DNA of 64,000 nt from contig JADJGB010000008.1 of the NCBI GenBank assembly GCA_016708305.1, positions 806,001 to 870,000 of the forward strand, given 5' to 3'. The translations under genes were made by a program, and so were the position numbers. The stretch comes from Sphingobacteriales bacterium (GTDB taxonomy: Bacteria; Bacteroidota; Bacteroidia; Chitinophagales; Chitinophagaceae). Shown piece after piece: positions 1 to 9,092 of the stretch (the stretch's first letter is position 1; every line of letters begins with the position of its first letter). The notes under the pieces are model-generated. The model ran no database searches, was not told where the DNA came from, and saw nothing but the letters and a program-made list of their open reading frames with translations.

Positions 1-1311
1 GTCCTTGAGCCTGATATATAGTTTGTGGTAGGCAATCATAGCGATGAAATTGGCGGTGAGCCATCCCTCAAGCACGTATCGGTTCTGCATGTACATCAAA
101 TCGGCTTTGAGGAAGTTTTGTAGGCATCGAAAATGGTTTCTATCTCGTTTCGCTGCTTGTATGCCTGATAGATTTCTTCGGGGTTTTTTTCTGATTTTAT
201 GTCATAAGTAAAAGTCAGCGTGCCGAAGACGTTAAGTTTTTGGGTGAATTTCTCTTTGGTATATATTTCGGAAGTGAAGTGATGCGTTCGACATAATCAG
301 CTTCTTCTTTGCCCGAAGCCTTCATCTAAAAAGGTAATAAAGCAGTCCTCTTCAATTTTGTATGTGTAATACCAGATAATGCGTTTTCTGATAAAGAAAA
401 TACAACAGTTTGCTCTTGAAATTTGCTTCCTGCAATGGCTTATTGTCTATGAGCTTATTGCTTCTTTGCAGTGGAATGATGTATTGCAGGTTTTGGGCTT
501 TCATCATGGCTGTATTTTCCTTGCTGTAAAACCCTTTGTCGGCAATGTAAATCACGTTTTGTATGTTCATTTCCTCCACGCACAATGCCATGGATTTGAG
601 GTCGGTGATGTTGCCGTTTATCAGGCGGTAATAAACGGGCTGTTGTGTCTGTGCGGAAAACAAGTACATCAGCCTTACCTGCTTTTCAAAATCGAAATCG
701 GGATTGTAGCCTTTGGCATTAACGGTAAGCATCTCCGACTTGCTGAAAACATGCGTGGAATCCATCATTACAAATTCCGCAGTTGAGCCGTTACCCGTTT
801 TATTCAACAAAGACTTCATCCAGTCAACAACGGCAGTGCGGTGTTCGCCTACCGATTTGAGCGTGTCACAAATCAACTTCTCGTCAATCGTTTTTTTGCC
901 GAAAACCTGTGAGCAAAAATTGTGGTCATAATAGTATGGAGCGCGTTTGCTGGGCGTATTGTAAGCCCAACGGACCATGGCAAAGGCAAGAACAAGTTCG
1001 CATACATCTTTGGAAAATAGTTTTCCATAAGTTCCATTTCATCCTTTACCAAAGAGGAAAACAAAAAAACAATCCATAGTTTTAATATCAATAGGGTTGC
1101 TCTCTGCCATTTTACGAAGATTGTCTTTATCGGAAGGTACAAAACCATCCTGTTCGGTAATCTTACCGAGCAACACGCCTGTAATCTTATCTGTGCGTTT
1201 TTTTTCCGCATTATACTTATACTCCACGGCATACTTATAGTAGCCGCCTTTGATGAGTTTAATTTCAGTTTTCGGCTCTTTGAAATTCAGAATCCATTTT
1301 GGTAAAGTCAT
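1..1311 (-). pseudogene. IS1634/IS4-like DDE transposase, frameshifted and cut by the window edge
   Basis: The coding strand runs leftwards from an ATG at 1311 (protein begins MTLPKWILNFKEPK). The reading frame breaks near 1040-1080, again near 870-980, and again near 350-400, so the transposase is spread over three frames. The middle part contains FVMMDSTHVFSKSE and VIYIADKGFYS, which look like the two aspartate strands of an IS4-type DDE fold. Reading the left 350 bases in the other frames gives YQAYKQRNEIETIFDAYK, resembling the conserved Y-x6-E region with the last catalytic Glu. The C-terminus lies beyond position 1. No terminal inverted repeat could be confirmed. The element lies just upstream of the regulator that begins the polysaccharide locus. 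Family assignment is from motif recall; the split frame is directly visible. Confidence 0.7.
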
Positions 1312-1691
1312 AAACAACCTAATTAGGTAGCTCAAAGTTAACACCATTTTCCGCACAAACCAAAGAAAATCAGTAAACTTTTTTTAAAACTCGGTATAAA
1401 AGGGGTAAAAATGCGGAGTTAGGGCTTAATAATGTAACAGACAACTGATATGTTAAAAAGATATGCAAAAAATTAACAATTCAATCATTTGCTCTCAATA
1501 ATAGAACAAAAGCGGCAGGAAGCATCAACCTTTTTTTCATCGGGTTTTATTGAACGGCTACTTACATTTATATTTGCAGATAATTCCATCCGTTGGCATT
1601 GCTATCAGATGAACGATTTGCACTTAGTCCGCTGGTATTTTTTTCAAAACGCATGTGGCTGAGGTGGCGAAGCATTAGAAAAACCTGAACA
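1312..1691. other. Gene-free leader region of the polysaccharide locus
   Basis: No open reading frame of substance is present. The right part holds a likely promoter (separate entry) followed by roughly 115 nt of untranslated leader before the antiterminator gene. In Bacteroidota capsule loci this is the kind of leader on which UpxY-type factors are thought to load. I could not identify a clear terminator hairpin in it. Confidence 0.5.
1548..1576 (+). promoter_or_regulatory. Putative Bacteroidota-type promoter for the polysaccharide operon
   Basis: TATATTTG at 1569-1576 matches the TAnnTTTG -7 consensus of Bacteroidota primary sigma promoters. A TATTG at about 1548-1552, some 16 bases upstream, is a plausible -33 box (consensus TTTG/TTG, spacing slightly short). 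It faces the upxY-like gene at 1692. The -7 match is exact; the -33 match is weak. Confidence 0.4.
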
Positions 1692-2183
1692 ATGAAAAAC
1701 TGGTACGTAGGGTATAGAAAACCCCGCTGGGAAAAAAAAGTGCACCGGCTTTTTGAGGAGCAGGGTATCACTTCCTACTGTCCGCTCAATAAAGTTCACC
1801 GTAGGTGGAGCGACCGGATGAAGATGGTAGAAGTACCTTTGTTCAGTTCTTATGTATTTGTAAATATTGAGGAAAAAGAAAAGTTAATCGTAAGAGAAAC
1901 GACAGGTGTCATCAATTTTATTTATCAGGAAGGAAAACCCGCTGTTGTAAAAGAGAGTGATATTGACCGGATAAAAAAATTTCTAAGTGAGTTTGAAGAT
2001 GTAGAGCTGGAACCTTTGAATTTTGAAAAAAACCAACGGGTAGTTATCAACAGAGGTCTTTTTGTTGAAGAAGAAGGCAAAATTATCGACCTTAAAAATG
2101 GAAAGGTAAAGGTGGCGATTGATAGCTTGGGATATTTACTGGTTGCAGTATTTAATAAATCAGAATTAATTATAAAACAGTAA
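1692..2183 (+). CDS. UpxY-family transcription antiterminator (NusG-like)
   Basis: This 163-residue protein is a specialised NusG paralogue that would let RNA polymerase read through the long downstream polysaccharide operon. The N-terminus MKNWYVGYRKPRWEKKVHR is the typical NusG N-terminal (NGN) start. VPLFSSYVFVNI near residues 45-60 matches the conserved core, and the C-terminal third (RVVINRGLFVEEEGKI) is KOW-like. The length fits the UpxY/LoaP class. It is the first gene of the locus, 22 bp before rmlB and behind a plausible promoter, as UpxY genes usually are. Known family role: locus-specific antitermination. Inferred here: it acts on this operon. Confidence 0.85.
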   Translation: MKNWYVGYRKPRWEKKVHRLFEEQGITSYCPLNKVHRRWSDRMKMVEVPLFSSYVFVNIEEKEKLIVRETTGVINFIYQEGKPAVVKESDIDRIKKFLSEFEDVELEPLNFEKNQRVVINRGLFVEEEGKIIDLKNGKVKVAIDSLGYLLVAVFNKSELIIKQ

Positions 2184-2205
2184 ATTATATATACATATTA
2201 TTTAT

Positions 2206-3271
2206 ATGTCTAAAACAATCATCATAACCGGAGGAGCCGGATTTATAGGCTCTCACGTGGTAAGGCTTTTTGTAAACAAATACCCTGATTATAAAATTAT
2301 TAATCTCGATGCGCTTACTTATGCCGGTAATCTCGAAAATCTGAAAGATATTGAAGACCTGCCCAACTATGTTTTTGAAAAGGCAGATATAGTGGATGCC
2401 AACAGGGTAAATGAGATTTTTCAAAAATATCAACCTGACGGTGTCATTCATCTGGCGGCAGAAAGTCATGTGGACCGATCCATTCTTTCGCCATTGGATT
2501 TTGTTTATACCAATGTAATCGGAACCGTTAATTTGCTCAATGCGGCAAAAGAGGCCTGGAAGAATGATTTTGAGGGTAAAAGGTTTTATCATATTTCCAC
2601 CGATGAGGTATATGGCGCTTTGGGTGCCGAAGGGTTGTTTACAGAGGAAACCCCTTATTCGCCCAACTCGCCTTACTCGGCATCCAAAGCGGCATCCGAC
2701 CACTTTGTAAGGGCTTATGGCGAAACCTATCATTTGCCTTTTGTATTGAGCAATTGCTCCAATAACTATGGGCCAAATCATTTCCCCCGAAAAACTGATT
2801 CCGCTATTTATCAATAATATCATTAACAAAAAACCATTGCCGGTGTATGGCGATGGCAAATATACTCGAGACTGGCTCTATGTAATAGACCATGCCGTAG
2901 CCATTGATCTCATATTTCATAAAGGTAGAAACGGAGAAACCTATAATATCGGCGGCTTTAACGAATGGCAGAATATTGATCTGGTGAGGCTGCTGATTAA
3001 TAAAATGGATGAAAAATTAGGTAATCCTCCCGGCACGAGCGACAACCTGATTACTTATGTGAAAGACCGTCCGGGACATGATCTGCGATATGCCATTGAT
3101 GCCACCAAAATCAATAAGGAATTAGGTTGGTATCCGTCCGTAACATTTGAAGAAGGGCTGAAACTTACCATCGACTGGTATTTCGACAATCAGGAATGGC
3201 TGAAGAATGTAACCACCGGCGCGTATCAGGAGTATTACGGGAAGCAGTATGGGGGGCGGAATGAAGATTAA
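2206..3271 (+). pseudogene. rfbB: dTDP-glucose 4,6-dehydratase, one frameshift
   Basis: The enzyme converts dTDP-glucose to dTDP-4-keto-6-deoxyglucose. The N-terminal NAD-binding motif is TGGAGFIGS (residues 8-16) and the active-site pair is Y157-x3-K161 in SPYSASKAASD. The frame breaks at about 2786-2791, in a run of five C. Removing one C restores NNYGPNHFPEKLIPLFINN and joins both halves into a normal protein of about 355 residues ending at 3271. The lesion is therefore a single +1 homopolymer indel, real or a sequencing error. The gene lies between upxY and rmlA, its usual partner. No rmlC or rmlD is seen, so the product is probably not dTDP-rhamnose unless those genes lie elsewhere. Confidence 0.88.
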
Positions 3272-3346
3272 GGTAAAGGCGAAGACTAAGCCGGAATTGA
3301 TATTAAAATATAATTAAGGTAAATAAAGAAGAGGGATTTTGTTAAA

Positions 3347-3744
3347 ATGAGTTTTAAAGATTTTAAGGAAATGCCGGTTTGGTCCTTGGGTCAGTCGATT
3401 GTGATAGAGGTGTATGCTCTTACCGAAAAATTACCCAGTCGTGAAGATTATGCCCTATGTGGTCAATTAAGAAGAGCTTCGCTTAGCATTACTGGAAATA
3501 TTGCCGAAGGATTCGGCAGAGGACATGCTATAGATAAGGTAAATTTTTATTATTTTTCCAGAGGGAGTGCGTATGAGGTGAAAGGACACTTGCTTTCAGG
3601 CGAAGCAGTCAATTATTTTAATAAAGAAGAAAAAAGAAAATTCATGAAAAGTCGGATCAACTGATTGGGGAATTAAATAAAATTATAAAATCGTTAATAA
3701 ATAATTCCAAAAAATCTCAACCTCAACCTCAATCTCAATCTTAA
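3347..3744 (+). pseudogene. Four-helix-bundle protein (S23/IVP-like), frameshifted near the C-terminus
   Basis: The protein starts MSFKDFKEMPVWSLGQSI and contains LRRASLSITGNIAEGFGRG, the hallmark of the four-helix-bundle family (TIGR02436; once called 23S rRNA intervening-sequence proteins). The frame ends at 3664, but reading on in another frame from about 3650 gives DQLIGELNKIIKSLI, the expected last helix, to a stop at 3744. A single indel near 3640-3655 explains this. The tail then runs into a Pro/Gln/Ser-rich stretch. Its function is unknown. It sits between rmlB and rmlA; such genes are common passengers in Bacteroidota nucleotide-sugar operons. Confidence 0.75.
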
Positions 3745-3759
3745 TCTCAATCCTCATCC

Positions 3760-4617
3760 ATGAAAGGAATTATCCTCGCCGGAGGCTCCGGCACTCGTTT
3801 ATTTCCCATCACAAAAGCTATCAGTAAGCAGTTGATGCCTATTTATGATAAGCCGATGATTTATTATCCCTTGTCGGTATTGATGATGGCAGGGATCAAT
3901 GAAGTGCTGATTATTACCACACCGGAAGACAGCCCGAGTTTTCAAAGACTGCTGGGTGATGGTTCCAATATTGGTTGCCGGTTCGAATATGCAGTGCAGG
4001 AGGTACCCAACGGACTGGCACAGGCATTTGTGATAGGAGCCGATTTTGTGGGCAATGATAAAGTGGCGCTGGTACTGGGCGATAATATTTTTTATGGTAC
4101 CGGGTTAGGGTCAAAACTTAAAGCGCTGACCGATGTGGATGGCGGTTATGTATTTGCCTATCGCGTTTCGGACCCCGAAAGGTATGGTGTGGTAGAATTT
4201 GATGAAAACCAGATAGCTATTTCTATTGAAGAAAAGCCAAAAGAACCCAAATCGAATTATGCAGTGCCCGGCCTGTATTTTTATGACAATAGCGTGATAG
4301 AAATTGCCAAAAACCTGAAACCATCTGCCCGGGGCGAATATGAAATTACAGATGTCAATAAAGAATACCTCAAGCAAGGAAAGCTACATGTGGCGGTATT
4401 GACCAGAGGTACAGCCTGGTTAGACACGGGTACTTTCGATTCGCTAACCGATGCCTCCGAATTTGTAAGGGTCATAGAAAAAAGGCAGGGGATGAAAATT
4501 GGTTGTATTGAAGAAATTGCTTACCGCAATGGGTTTATTGACAAAGAGCAATTGTACCGCCTTGGCGATGAACTGATAAAAAGCGGTTATGGCGAGTATT
4601 TGAAAAAAATAAAATAA
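3760..4617 (+). CDS. rfbA: Glucose-1-phosphate thymidylyltransferase
   Basis: The enzyme makes dTDP-glucose from dTTP and glucose-1-phosphate. At 285 residues it has the usual RmlA length. The nucleotide-binding signature GGSGTRLFP lies at residues 8-16 and is followed by SKQLMPIYDKPMIYYPLS. LALGDNIFYG-like (here VLGDNIFYGTG) and EEKPKEPKSNYAVPGLYFYD segments complete the family pattern. The reading frame is intact. It feeds RmlB, encoded 0.5 kb upstream, and lies 20 bp before the acetyltransferase gene, so it is probably cotranscribed. Confidence 0.95.
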   Translation: MKGIILAGGSGTRLFPITKAISKQLMPIYDKPMIYYPLSVLMMAGINEVLIITTPEDSPSFQRLLGDGSNIGCRFEYAVQEVPNGLAQAFVIGADFVGNDKVALVLGDNIFYGTGLGSKLKALTDVDGGYVFAYRVSDPERYGVVEFDENQIAISIEEKPKEPKSNYAVPGLYFYDNSVIEIAKNLKPSARGEYEITDVNKEYLKQGKLHVAVLTRGTAWLDTGTFDSLTDASEFVRVIEKRQGMKIGCIEEIAYRNGFIDKEQLYRLGDELIKSGYGEYLKKIK

Positions 4618-4637
4618 TTCTTTAAGGAGCTTTTCAG

Positions 4638-5210
4638 ATGTTTGCACATCCCACTGCCGTTATTGACCAGGGTTGTAAAATAGGCACAGGCACCAAAATC
4701 TGGCATTTTTGCCACCTGATGACGGGTTGTGAGGTGGGAGAAAAATGTATTATAGGACAAAATGTAATGATTGGCTCCAAAGTGGTGATTGGGAATGGCG
4801 TAAAAATTCAGAACAATGTATCTGTTTATGAAGGGGTTGTGTTAGAGGACGAAGTGTTTGTAGGCCCTTCCGCTGTTTTTACCAATGTCATTAATCCGCG
4901 TAGCGCCGTTGAAAGAAAACGTGAGTTCAAAAAAACAATTGTAAAAAAAGGTGCCACCATTGGCGCAAATGCAACAATAGTTTGCGGTGTTACCATTGGC
5001 GCTTATGCCTTCATCGGAGCAGGGGCGGTAGTTACAAAAGATGTTACGGCTTACGCTTTGGTTACAGGCAATCCGGCAAGGCAAACCGGTTGGATGAGTG
5101 AGTATGGGCAAAAGATTGTTTTCAATGACATCAATGAAGCTGTATGCAATGAGAGCGGCGAAAAATATATTTTATCCAACGGAAAGATTGAAAAATCAAT
5201 TATTAAATAA
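4638..5210 (+). CDS. wbpD: WbpD/WlbB-like UDP-sugar N-acetyltransferase (left-handed beta-helix)
   Basis: This 190-residue hexapeptide-repeat acetyltransferase shows IGTGTKIWHFCHLM, IIGQNVMIGSKVVIGNGVKIQNNVSVYE and GNPARQTGWMSEYG. The last segment is characteristic of WbpD/WlbB, which acetylates the 3-amino group of UDP-2-acetamido-3-amino-2,3-dideoxyglucuronate. FdtC-type dTDP-Fuc3N acetyltransferases share the fold and are the main alternative, given the RmlAB neighbours. Its stop directly precedes the ugd start (5211). A WbpA-like dehydrogenase and a 2-epimerase later in the window support the aminouronic acid reading. Confidence 0.85.
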   Translation: MFAHPTAVIDQGCKIGTGTKIWHFCHLMTGCEVGEKCIIGQNVMIGSKVVIGNGVKIQNNVSVYEGVVLEDEVFVGPSAVFTNVINPRSAVERKREFKKTIVKKGATIGANATIVCGVTIGAYAFIGAGAVVTKDVTAYALVTGNPARQTGWMSEYGQKIVFNDINEAVCNESGEKYILSNGKIEKSIIK

Positions 5211-6527
5211 ATGAAGATAGTTGTTGTTGGAACCGGTTATGTTGGATTGGTAACAGGGACATGTTTTGCCGAAACCGGTAATATTGTTACCTGTGTGGAC
5301 ATTGATACCCAAAAGGTAGAAAAGCTTAAAAATGGCGAATTGACCATTTTTGAGCCGGGATTAGAACATTTGTTCCGTAGGAATGTGAAAGATGGAAGGC
5401 TTCATTTTACTACCCATCTTGAGGAAGATTTCGATGATGCGGAGGTGGTTTTTCTGGCATTGCCAACGCCTTCTGATGAAGACGGGTCTGCCGACCTGCA
5501 ATATGTTTTACAGGTTGCCGGACATATCGGTAAAATTTTAAAGGATTATAAAGTAATTGTAAATAAGAGCACAGTGCCGGTAGGTACATCCGAAAAAGTA
5601 GCCGCAGCCATCCAAAGTAATTATCAGGGCGCATTTGATGTGGTAAGCAACCCTGAGTTTTTGAGAGAAGGTGTTGCTGTTGATGATTTTATGAAGCCCG
5701 ACAGAATTGTGGTGGGAACTACTTCGGAAAGGGCAAGAGCTGTTTTGCAAGAGCTTTACGAACCTTTCATTAATGAAGACAATATGCTGCTTTTCATGGA
5801 TGCACGATCTGCAGAACTGACCAAATATGCTGCCAATACTTTTTTGGCCATGAAGGTTACATTTATGAATGAAATTGCCAATCTCTGCGAAAAAGTAAAT
5901 GCAGATGTGGATATGATTAGAAAGGGGATTGGTGCAGATGACCGTATTGGCAAGAAATTTCTTTATGCAGGAATCGGTTATGGTGGCAGTTGTTTTCCCA
6001 AAGATGTAAAAGCATTGGCCAAATCGGCAAGCGAAGCCGATTATAACTTCAAAATATTAAATGCTGTATTGGAGGTTAATGAAAAACAAAAACTATCGTT
6101 ACTCCCCAAAATTAAGAGTTATTTCAATAAAAATCTGAAAGGTAAAACAATAGCCGTATGGGGATTGGCATTTAAGCCGGATACAGATGATATCAGAGAA
6201 GCGCCTTCATTAACGATTATTGACACCTTGTTGTCCGAAGGAGCTGCCGTAAAAGTCTTTGACCCTGAGGCAATGGAGAATATCGTAAAAAAGTATGATG
6301 CCAGATTGCTATATGGTCAGGATCAATACGAATGTCTTGAAAATGCTGATGCACTTATAATTGTTACAGAATGGGATGAGTTCCGATTCCCTGATTTTGA
6401 AAAAATGAGCAAACTGCTAAAGGATAAAGTAATTTTTGACGGCAGAAACCTCTATGAAATTAAGGAGATGAAGAAATTTGGCTTTCATTACGAGAGTGTA
6501 GGCAGGCAGGTGGTGAAAAGGATTTGA
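5211..6527 (+). CDS. ugd: UDP-glucose 6-dehydrogenase
   Basis: The enzyme oxidises UDP-glucose to UDP-glucuronate with two NAD+. At 438 residues it has normal length. The Rossmann motif GTGYVGL lies at residues 7-13, and the catalytic cysteine is C261 in GGSCFPKDVKAL. The third domain has WGLAFKPDTDDIREAPS. The reading frame is intact. The last 20-odd coding bases plus about 90 bp of 3' flank are duplicated about 650 bp downstream (7158-7330). UDP-glucuronate could be a glycosyl donor itself or feed the SDR at 28151. Confidence 0.95.
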   Translation: MKIVVVGTGYVGLVTGTCFAETGNIVTCVDIDTQKVEKLKNGELTIFEPGLEHLFRRNVKDGRLHFTTHLEEDFDDAEVVFLALPTPSDEDGSADLQYVLQVAGHIGKILKDYKVIVNKSTVPVGTSEKVAAAIQSNYQGAFDVVSNPEFLREGVAVDDFMKPDRIVVGTTSERARAVLQELYEPFINEDNMLLFMDARSAELTKYAANTFLAMKVTFMNEIANLCEKVNADVDMIRKGIGADDRIGKKFLYAGIGYGGSCFPKDVKALAKSASEADYNFKILNAVLEVNEKQKLSLLPKIKSYFNKNLKGKTIAVWGLAFKPDTDDIREAPSLTIIDTLLSEGAAVKVFDPEAMENIVKKYDARLLYGQDQYECLENADALIIVTEWDEFRFPDFEKMSKLLKDKVIFDGRNLYEIKEMKKFGFHYESVGRQVVKRI

Positions 6528-6597
6528 GATTGCAGATTGGGAAAAAGTAGAAAAATTCTAAGATATATTTTTTTTTGGCTCAAAAAACTGACTAAAA

Positions 6598-6905
6598 AAA
6601 TAAAACATTAAGGTATTAAGGAAGATTAAGGTACTTCATGCTCTTAATGAAAATTCTTAATTTCTTAATGTTGGGAAAAAAGAGATGGTAACATTAAGGT
6701 TAGATTAATGAATTAAAACTTCATGCTTCTTCATTTCTTAATGTTGAAAAATAGGGATAAAACATTAAGGCATTAAGGTTAGGTTAAGCGGTTACAACTT
6801 CATGCTTCTTAATTTCTTAATGTTGTAAAAAAGGGTTGAAACATTAAGGCATTAAAGAGGATTAAGGTTGTTCATTTTTCAATGAAAGTTCTTAATACTT
6901 TTTCT
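6598..6905 (+). repeat. 79-bp repeat family, cluster A (about 4 degenerate units)
   Basis: Units begin AACATTAAGGCATTAAGG and end TTTCTTAATGTTGAAAAA, so the ends (AACATTAAG / CTTAATGTT) are complementary and each unit could fold as an imperfect hairpin. The four units here are the most diverged of the window. The last one degenerates just before an operator-like inverted repeat at 6908. No coding potential was seen. Confidence 0.85.
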
Positions 6906-6907
6906 CT

Positions 6908-6951
6908 TTTATTGACGAAATATTTACATTATTGAGTTTTTCGTCAATAAA
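6908..6951. promoter_or_regulatory. 13-bp perfect inverted repeat ahead of an ATPase fossil
   Basis: TTTATTGACGAAA at 6908-6920 and its exact reverse complement TTTCGTCAATAAA at 6939-6951 are 31 bp apart start to start. They lie 25 bp before the ATG at 6976 of an AAA ATPase remnant. The arrangement looks like an operator or a regulatory hairpin. Comparable repeated elements precede other ATPase genes in the window. Confidence 0.6.
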
Positions 6952-6975
6952 GGATATCTCTGTTGGAAATATAAA

Positions 6976-7130
6976 ATGATACTACGAGAAACATATCTTC
7001 AAAAACTTCGCCAACTCAAAGACAATTACCCCAAATTCCTTTTAACCCTGGATTTTGATAACATAAACCTAAACGGTATCCAAAAATAAATGTAATTGAT
7101 TGGTTGCTAAGTAAAAATATTGAAAGTTGA
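6976..7130 (+). pseudogene. AAA/DUF4143-type ATPase fossil: N-terminus joined to C-terminus
   Basis: From the ATG at 6976 the frame reads MILRETYLQKLRQ, a usual N-terminus of this ATPase class. It then runs directly into KDNYPKFLLTLDFD and NLNGIQ, which belong to the extreme C-terminus. One extra A near 7085 would continue it as KINVIDWLLSKNIES to a stop at 7130. The whole ATPase and nuclease-like middle, roughly 350 codons, is missing. Operator, start and tail survive, so the loss was internal. The segment lies between two clusters of the 79-bp repeat. Confidence 0.65.
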
Positions 7131-7157
7131 AATAGAACAAAAAGGGTGAGGCGATAA

Positions 7158-7330
7158 CAGGTGGTGAAAAGGATTTGAGATTTAAGATTTAAGATTTAAG
7201 ATTGCAGATTGCAGATTGCAGATTGCAGATTGCAGATTGCAGATTGCAGATTAGGAAAAAGTAGAAAAATTCTAAGATATAATTTTTTTGGCTCAAAAAC
7301 TGACTAAAGAATAAAACATTAAGGCATTAA
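7158..7330 (+). repeat. Duplicate of the ugd 3' end and its downstream flank
   Basis: CAGGTGGTGAAAAGGATTTG, the end of ugd at 6508-6527, recurs at 7158-7177. It is followed by the same flank (GGAAAAAGTAGAAAAATTCT, then GGCTCAAAAA and the first AACATTAAGG unit). The copies differ mainly by expansion of a 7-bp microsatellite in the downstream one and by homopolymer lengths. This is a local duplication that brackets the ATPase fossil. Confidence 0.8.
7172..7252 (+). repeat. Heptanucleotide microsatellite (GATTTRA)4 (GATTGCA)7
   Basis: Eleven consecutive 7-bp units run from 7172: GATTTGA, three GATTTAA, then seven GATTGCA (7200-7248), ending in GATTAGG. The paralogous position after ugd at 6524 has only one or two units, so the array expanded after the duplication. 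It lies outside any gene. Confidence 0.9.
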
Positions 7331-7524
7331 GGATAGATTAAGCGTTTAAGACTTAATGCCCCTTCATTTCTTAATGTTGAAAAAGAAAGGTTGAAACATT
7401 AAGGCATTAAGGTTAGATTAAGCGGTTACGACTTCATGCTTCTTCATTTCTTAATGTTGAAAAAGAAAGGTTGAAACATTAAGGCATTAAGGTTAGATTA
7501 AGCGATTAAGACTTCATGCTCCTT
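7311..7524 (+). repeat. 79-bp repeat family, cluster B (left part)
   Basis: Three well-conserved units with 80-bp period (unit starts near 7314, 7394 and 7474) carry the AACATTAAGGCATTAAGG and TTCATTTCTTAATGTTGAA boxes. The third unit is interrupted at 7524 by the IS4 element and resumes at 8846. Confidence 0.9.
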
Positions 7525-8845
7525 CATTAGCGTTGCGTTATAAATCGAACAGTGTCAATTGGTTATCATTTTGTTCTTTGAAATATTGTAATTGAGTTTG
7601 CTGAAACAGTTGATTTATGGGCATTCCTTCAAAAATAGAGATACTCAAAATTTGTAGTATTTCGCAAAGGCTTTGTTTGAGCATAAATTTCTTTTTTGCG
7701 ATAGCCACCAATACGTAAACGGATACTGCAATCCACACTTGAGTTTTTACTGCATTTTCTGATTGCCCCCAGAATGATTTTATTTTAAGGTGTTGCTTTA
7801 TCCACTTAAAGAATAGCTCTATTTTCCAACGGTGCTTATATAATTGTGCAATGTCTGTGGCTTTAAGGTGGAAGTTGTTGGTAAGAAACACCAGTGTCTT
7901 TCCACTTTCAACATCATAGAATTTTATGAGCCGTATCTTTTCAGGATAATCTTTGCCTGCATAATAGTTATTGAGCATAATGGTCTGGTCATATACCACT
8001 CCTTTGTCTTTATCCTTTGGGTGCGAGTACAATCGGCGGTAATTCATGTTATCTTTTGCTCTTGTAATAAAAAAAGGCATCACAGCAATGAATCTTGTAA
8101 AGCCGCTTGTAATCTACATATCCGCGATCCATGATGTAAAAGCTATTCGTTTCAAATTGTATAAAATCCAACGCATTCACATCGTGAACATCGGCATTGG
8201 AAAATAAAATAAATTCAGGAATAGCGGTTTTTAAATCCAGTTGTGTATCCAACTTGATACCGCCTTTTGTACTTCTGAATGTTGCCCAACAAAAAGTGGA
8301 TAAACACAAATCAATAGTAGTGGCATCAATGGCAAATACATTGCCCTTGAGGGTGACTTCCAGTCCATCATCATCAACATAAAGTTGCTTTGCTTCTTTA
8401 ATGAGCAACATTGCAAGGTCTTCGTAAATACGATAACAACGCTTTTCATTGGCTCTTGTAATAGTACTTAAAGAAACCACATCTCCAATACCGAGATGGT
8501 ATGTTTTTGATGCGTTTGCTTTTAAACACATCATAGTATCACTAATGCTTTCGCGGTGGGTGAGTTGTCCAAAAGCCATGCATAAAAATTGTTTCCAACA
8601 AGTGAATCCCCGCACCTTATAGTCGCCGGAGTACCTGTTTACAATGGTTTGGAAGGGTTTGTAGGAAATCAACCCCATTATCTGTGAGAAAACATATTTG
8701 CCTTGATTCATAATTGCTGAAAATCAGCAAATTACAAACTTTAATCCGCTCAAAAATTCAAATCGTTTCCAAATAAAATTCCTCGCAAACTCAATATTGA
8801 CAATACTTTCAAAGAACTATAGAAAACCTCAACGCAACGCTAATG
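7525..8845. mobile_element. IS4-family insertion sequence with both ends and target duplication
   Basis: The 15-bp terminal inverted repeats CATTAGCGTTGCGTT (7525-7539) and AACGCAACGCTAATG (8831-8845) match perfectly. The 9-bp direct repeat ATGCTCCTT flanks the element at 7516-7524 and 8846-8854. The 1,321-bp length fits IS4. It sits inside one unit of the 79-bp repeat; removing it and one target copy restores a normal unit. Confidence 0.93.
7538..8711 (-). pseudogene. IS4-family transposase (DUF4372-type N-terminus), one frameshift
   Basis: The protein starts at 8711 (MNQGKYVFSQIMGLI) with a DUF4372-like N-terminal domain. It has FAIDATTIDLCLS (first Asp), YIMDRGYVDYKRL (second Asp) and, after the break, YKHRWKIELFFKWIKQHLKIK with the Y-x2-R-x3-E catalytic box. 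The frame breaks at 8066-8075 in a run of seven T on the coding strand; six T would join the parts (DAFFITRAKDN). Intact element ends and clean target repeats suggest a young insertion, so the frameshift may be recent or a sequencing error. Confidence 0.85.
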
Positions 8846-9010
8846 ATGCTCCTTCATTTCTTAATGTTGAAAATAAAAAGGATGAAACATTAAGGCATTA
8901 AGGTTAGATTAAGCGTTTACGACTTCATGCTCCTTCATTTCTTAATGTTGAAAAATAGGGATAAAACATTAAGGCATTAATGTTAGGTTAAGGAAGAAAA
9001 GCTTAATGAG
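8846..9010 (+). repeat. 79-bp repeat family, cluster B (right part)
   Basis: This is the remainder of the IS-interrupted unit plus about two further units. The last one decays after 8970 (GCATTAATGTTAGG) and merges with the A/T-rich region before the export gene at 9093. No promoter could be assigned with confidence. Confidence 0.85.
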
Positions 9011-9092
9011 ACTTGATTTCTTAAAATTGAAAAATAATTCATTATAATAGTACAAGGTTTTTTTAATAATAATATTCAATTAATATCGAAGT

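Noticed and set aside
1650..1675. JUMPstart/ops element before the antiterminator gene
   Set aside because: GAGGTGGCGAAGC only vaguely resembles GGCGGTAGC and belongs to RfaH systems, not UpxY.
7172..7252. Phase-variable repeat controlling ugd
   Set aside because: The heptamers lie 650 bp downstream of ugd in an untranslated duplicate, not in a coding frame or promoter that I can recognise.
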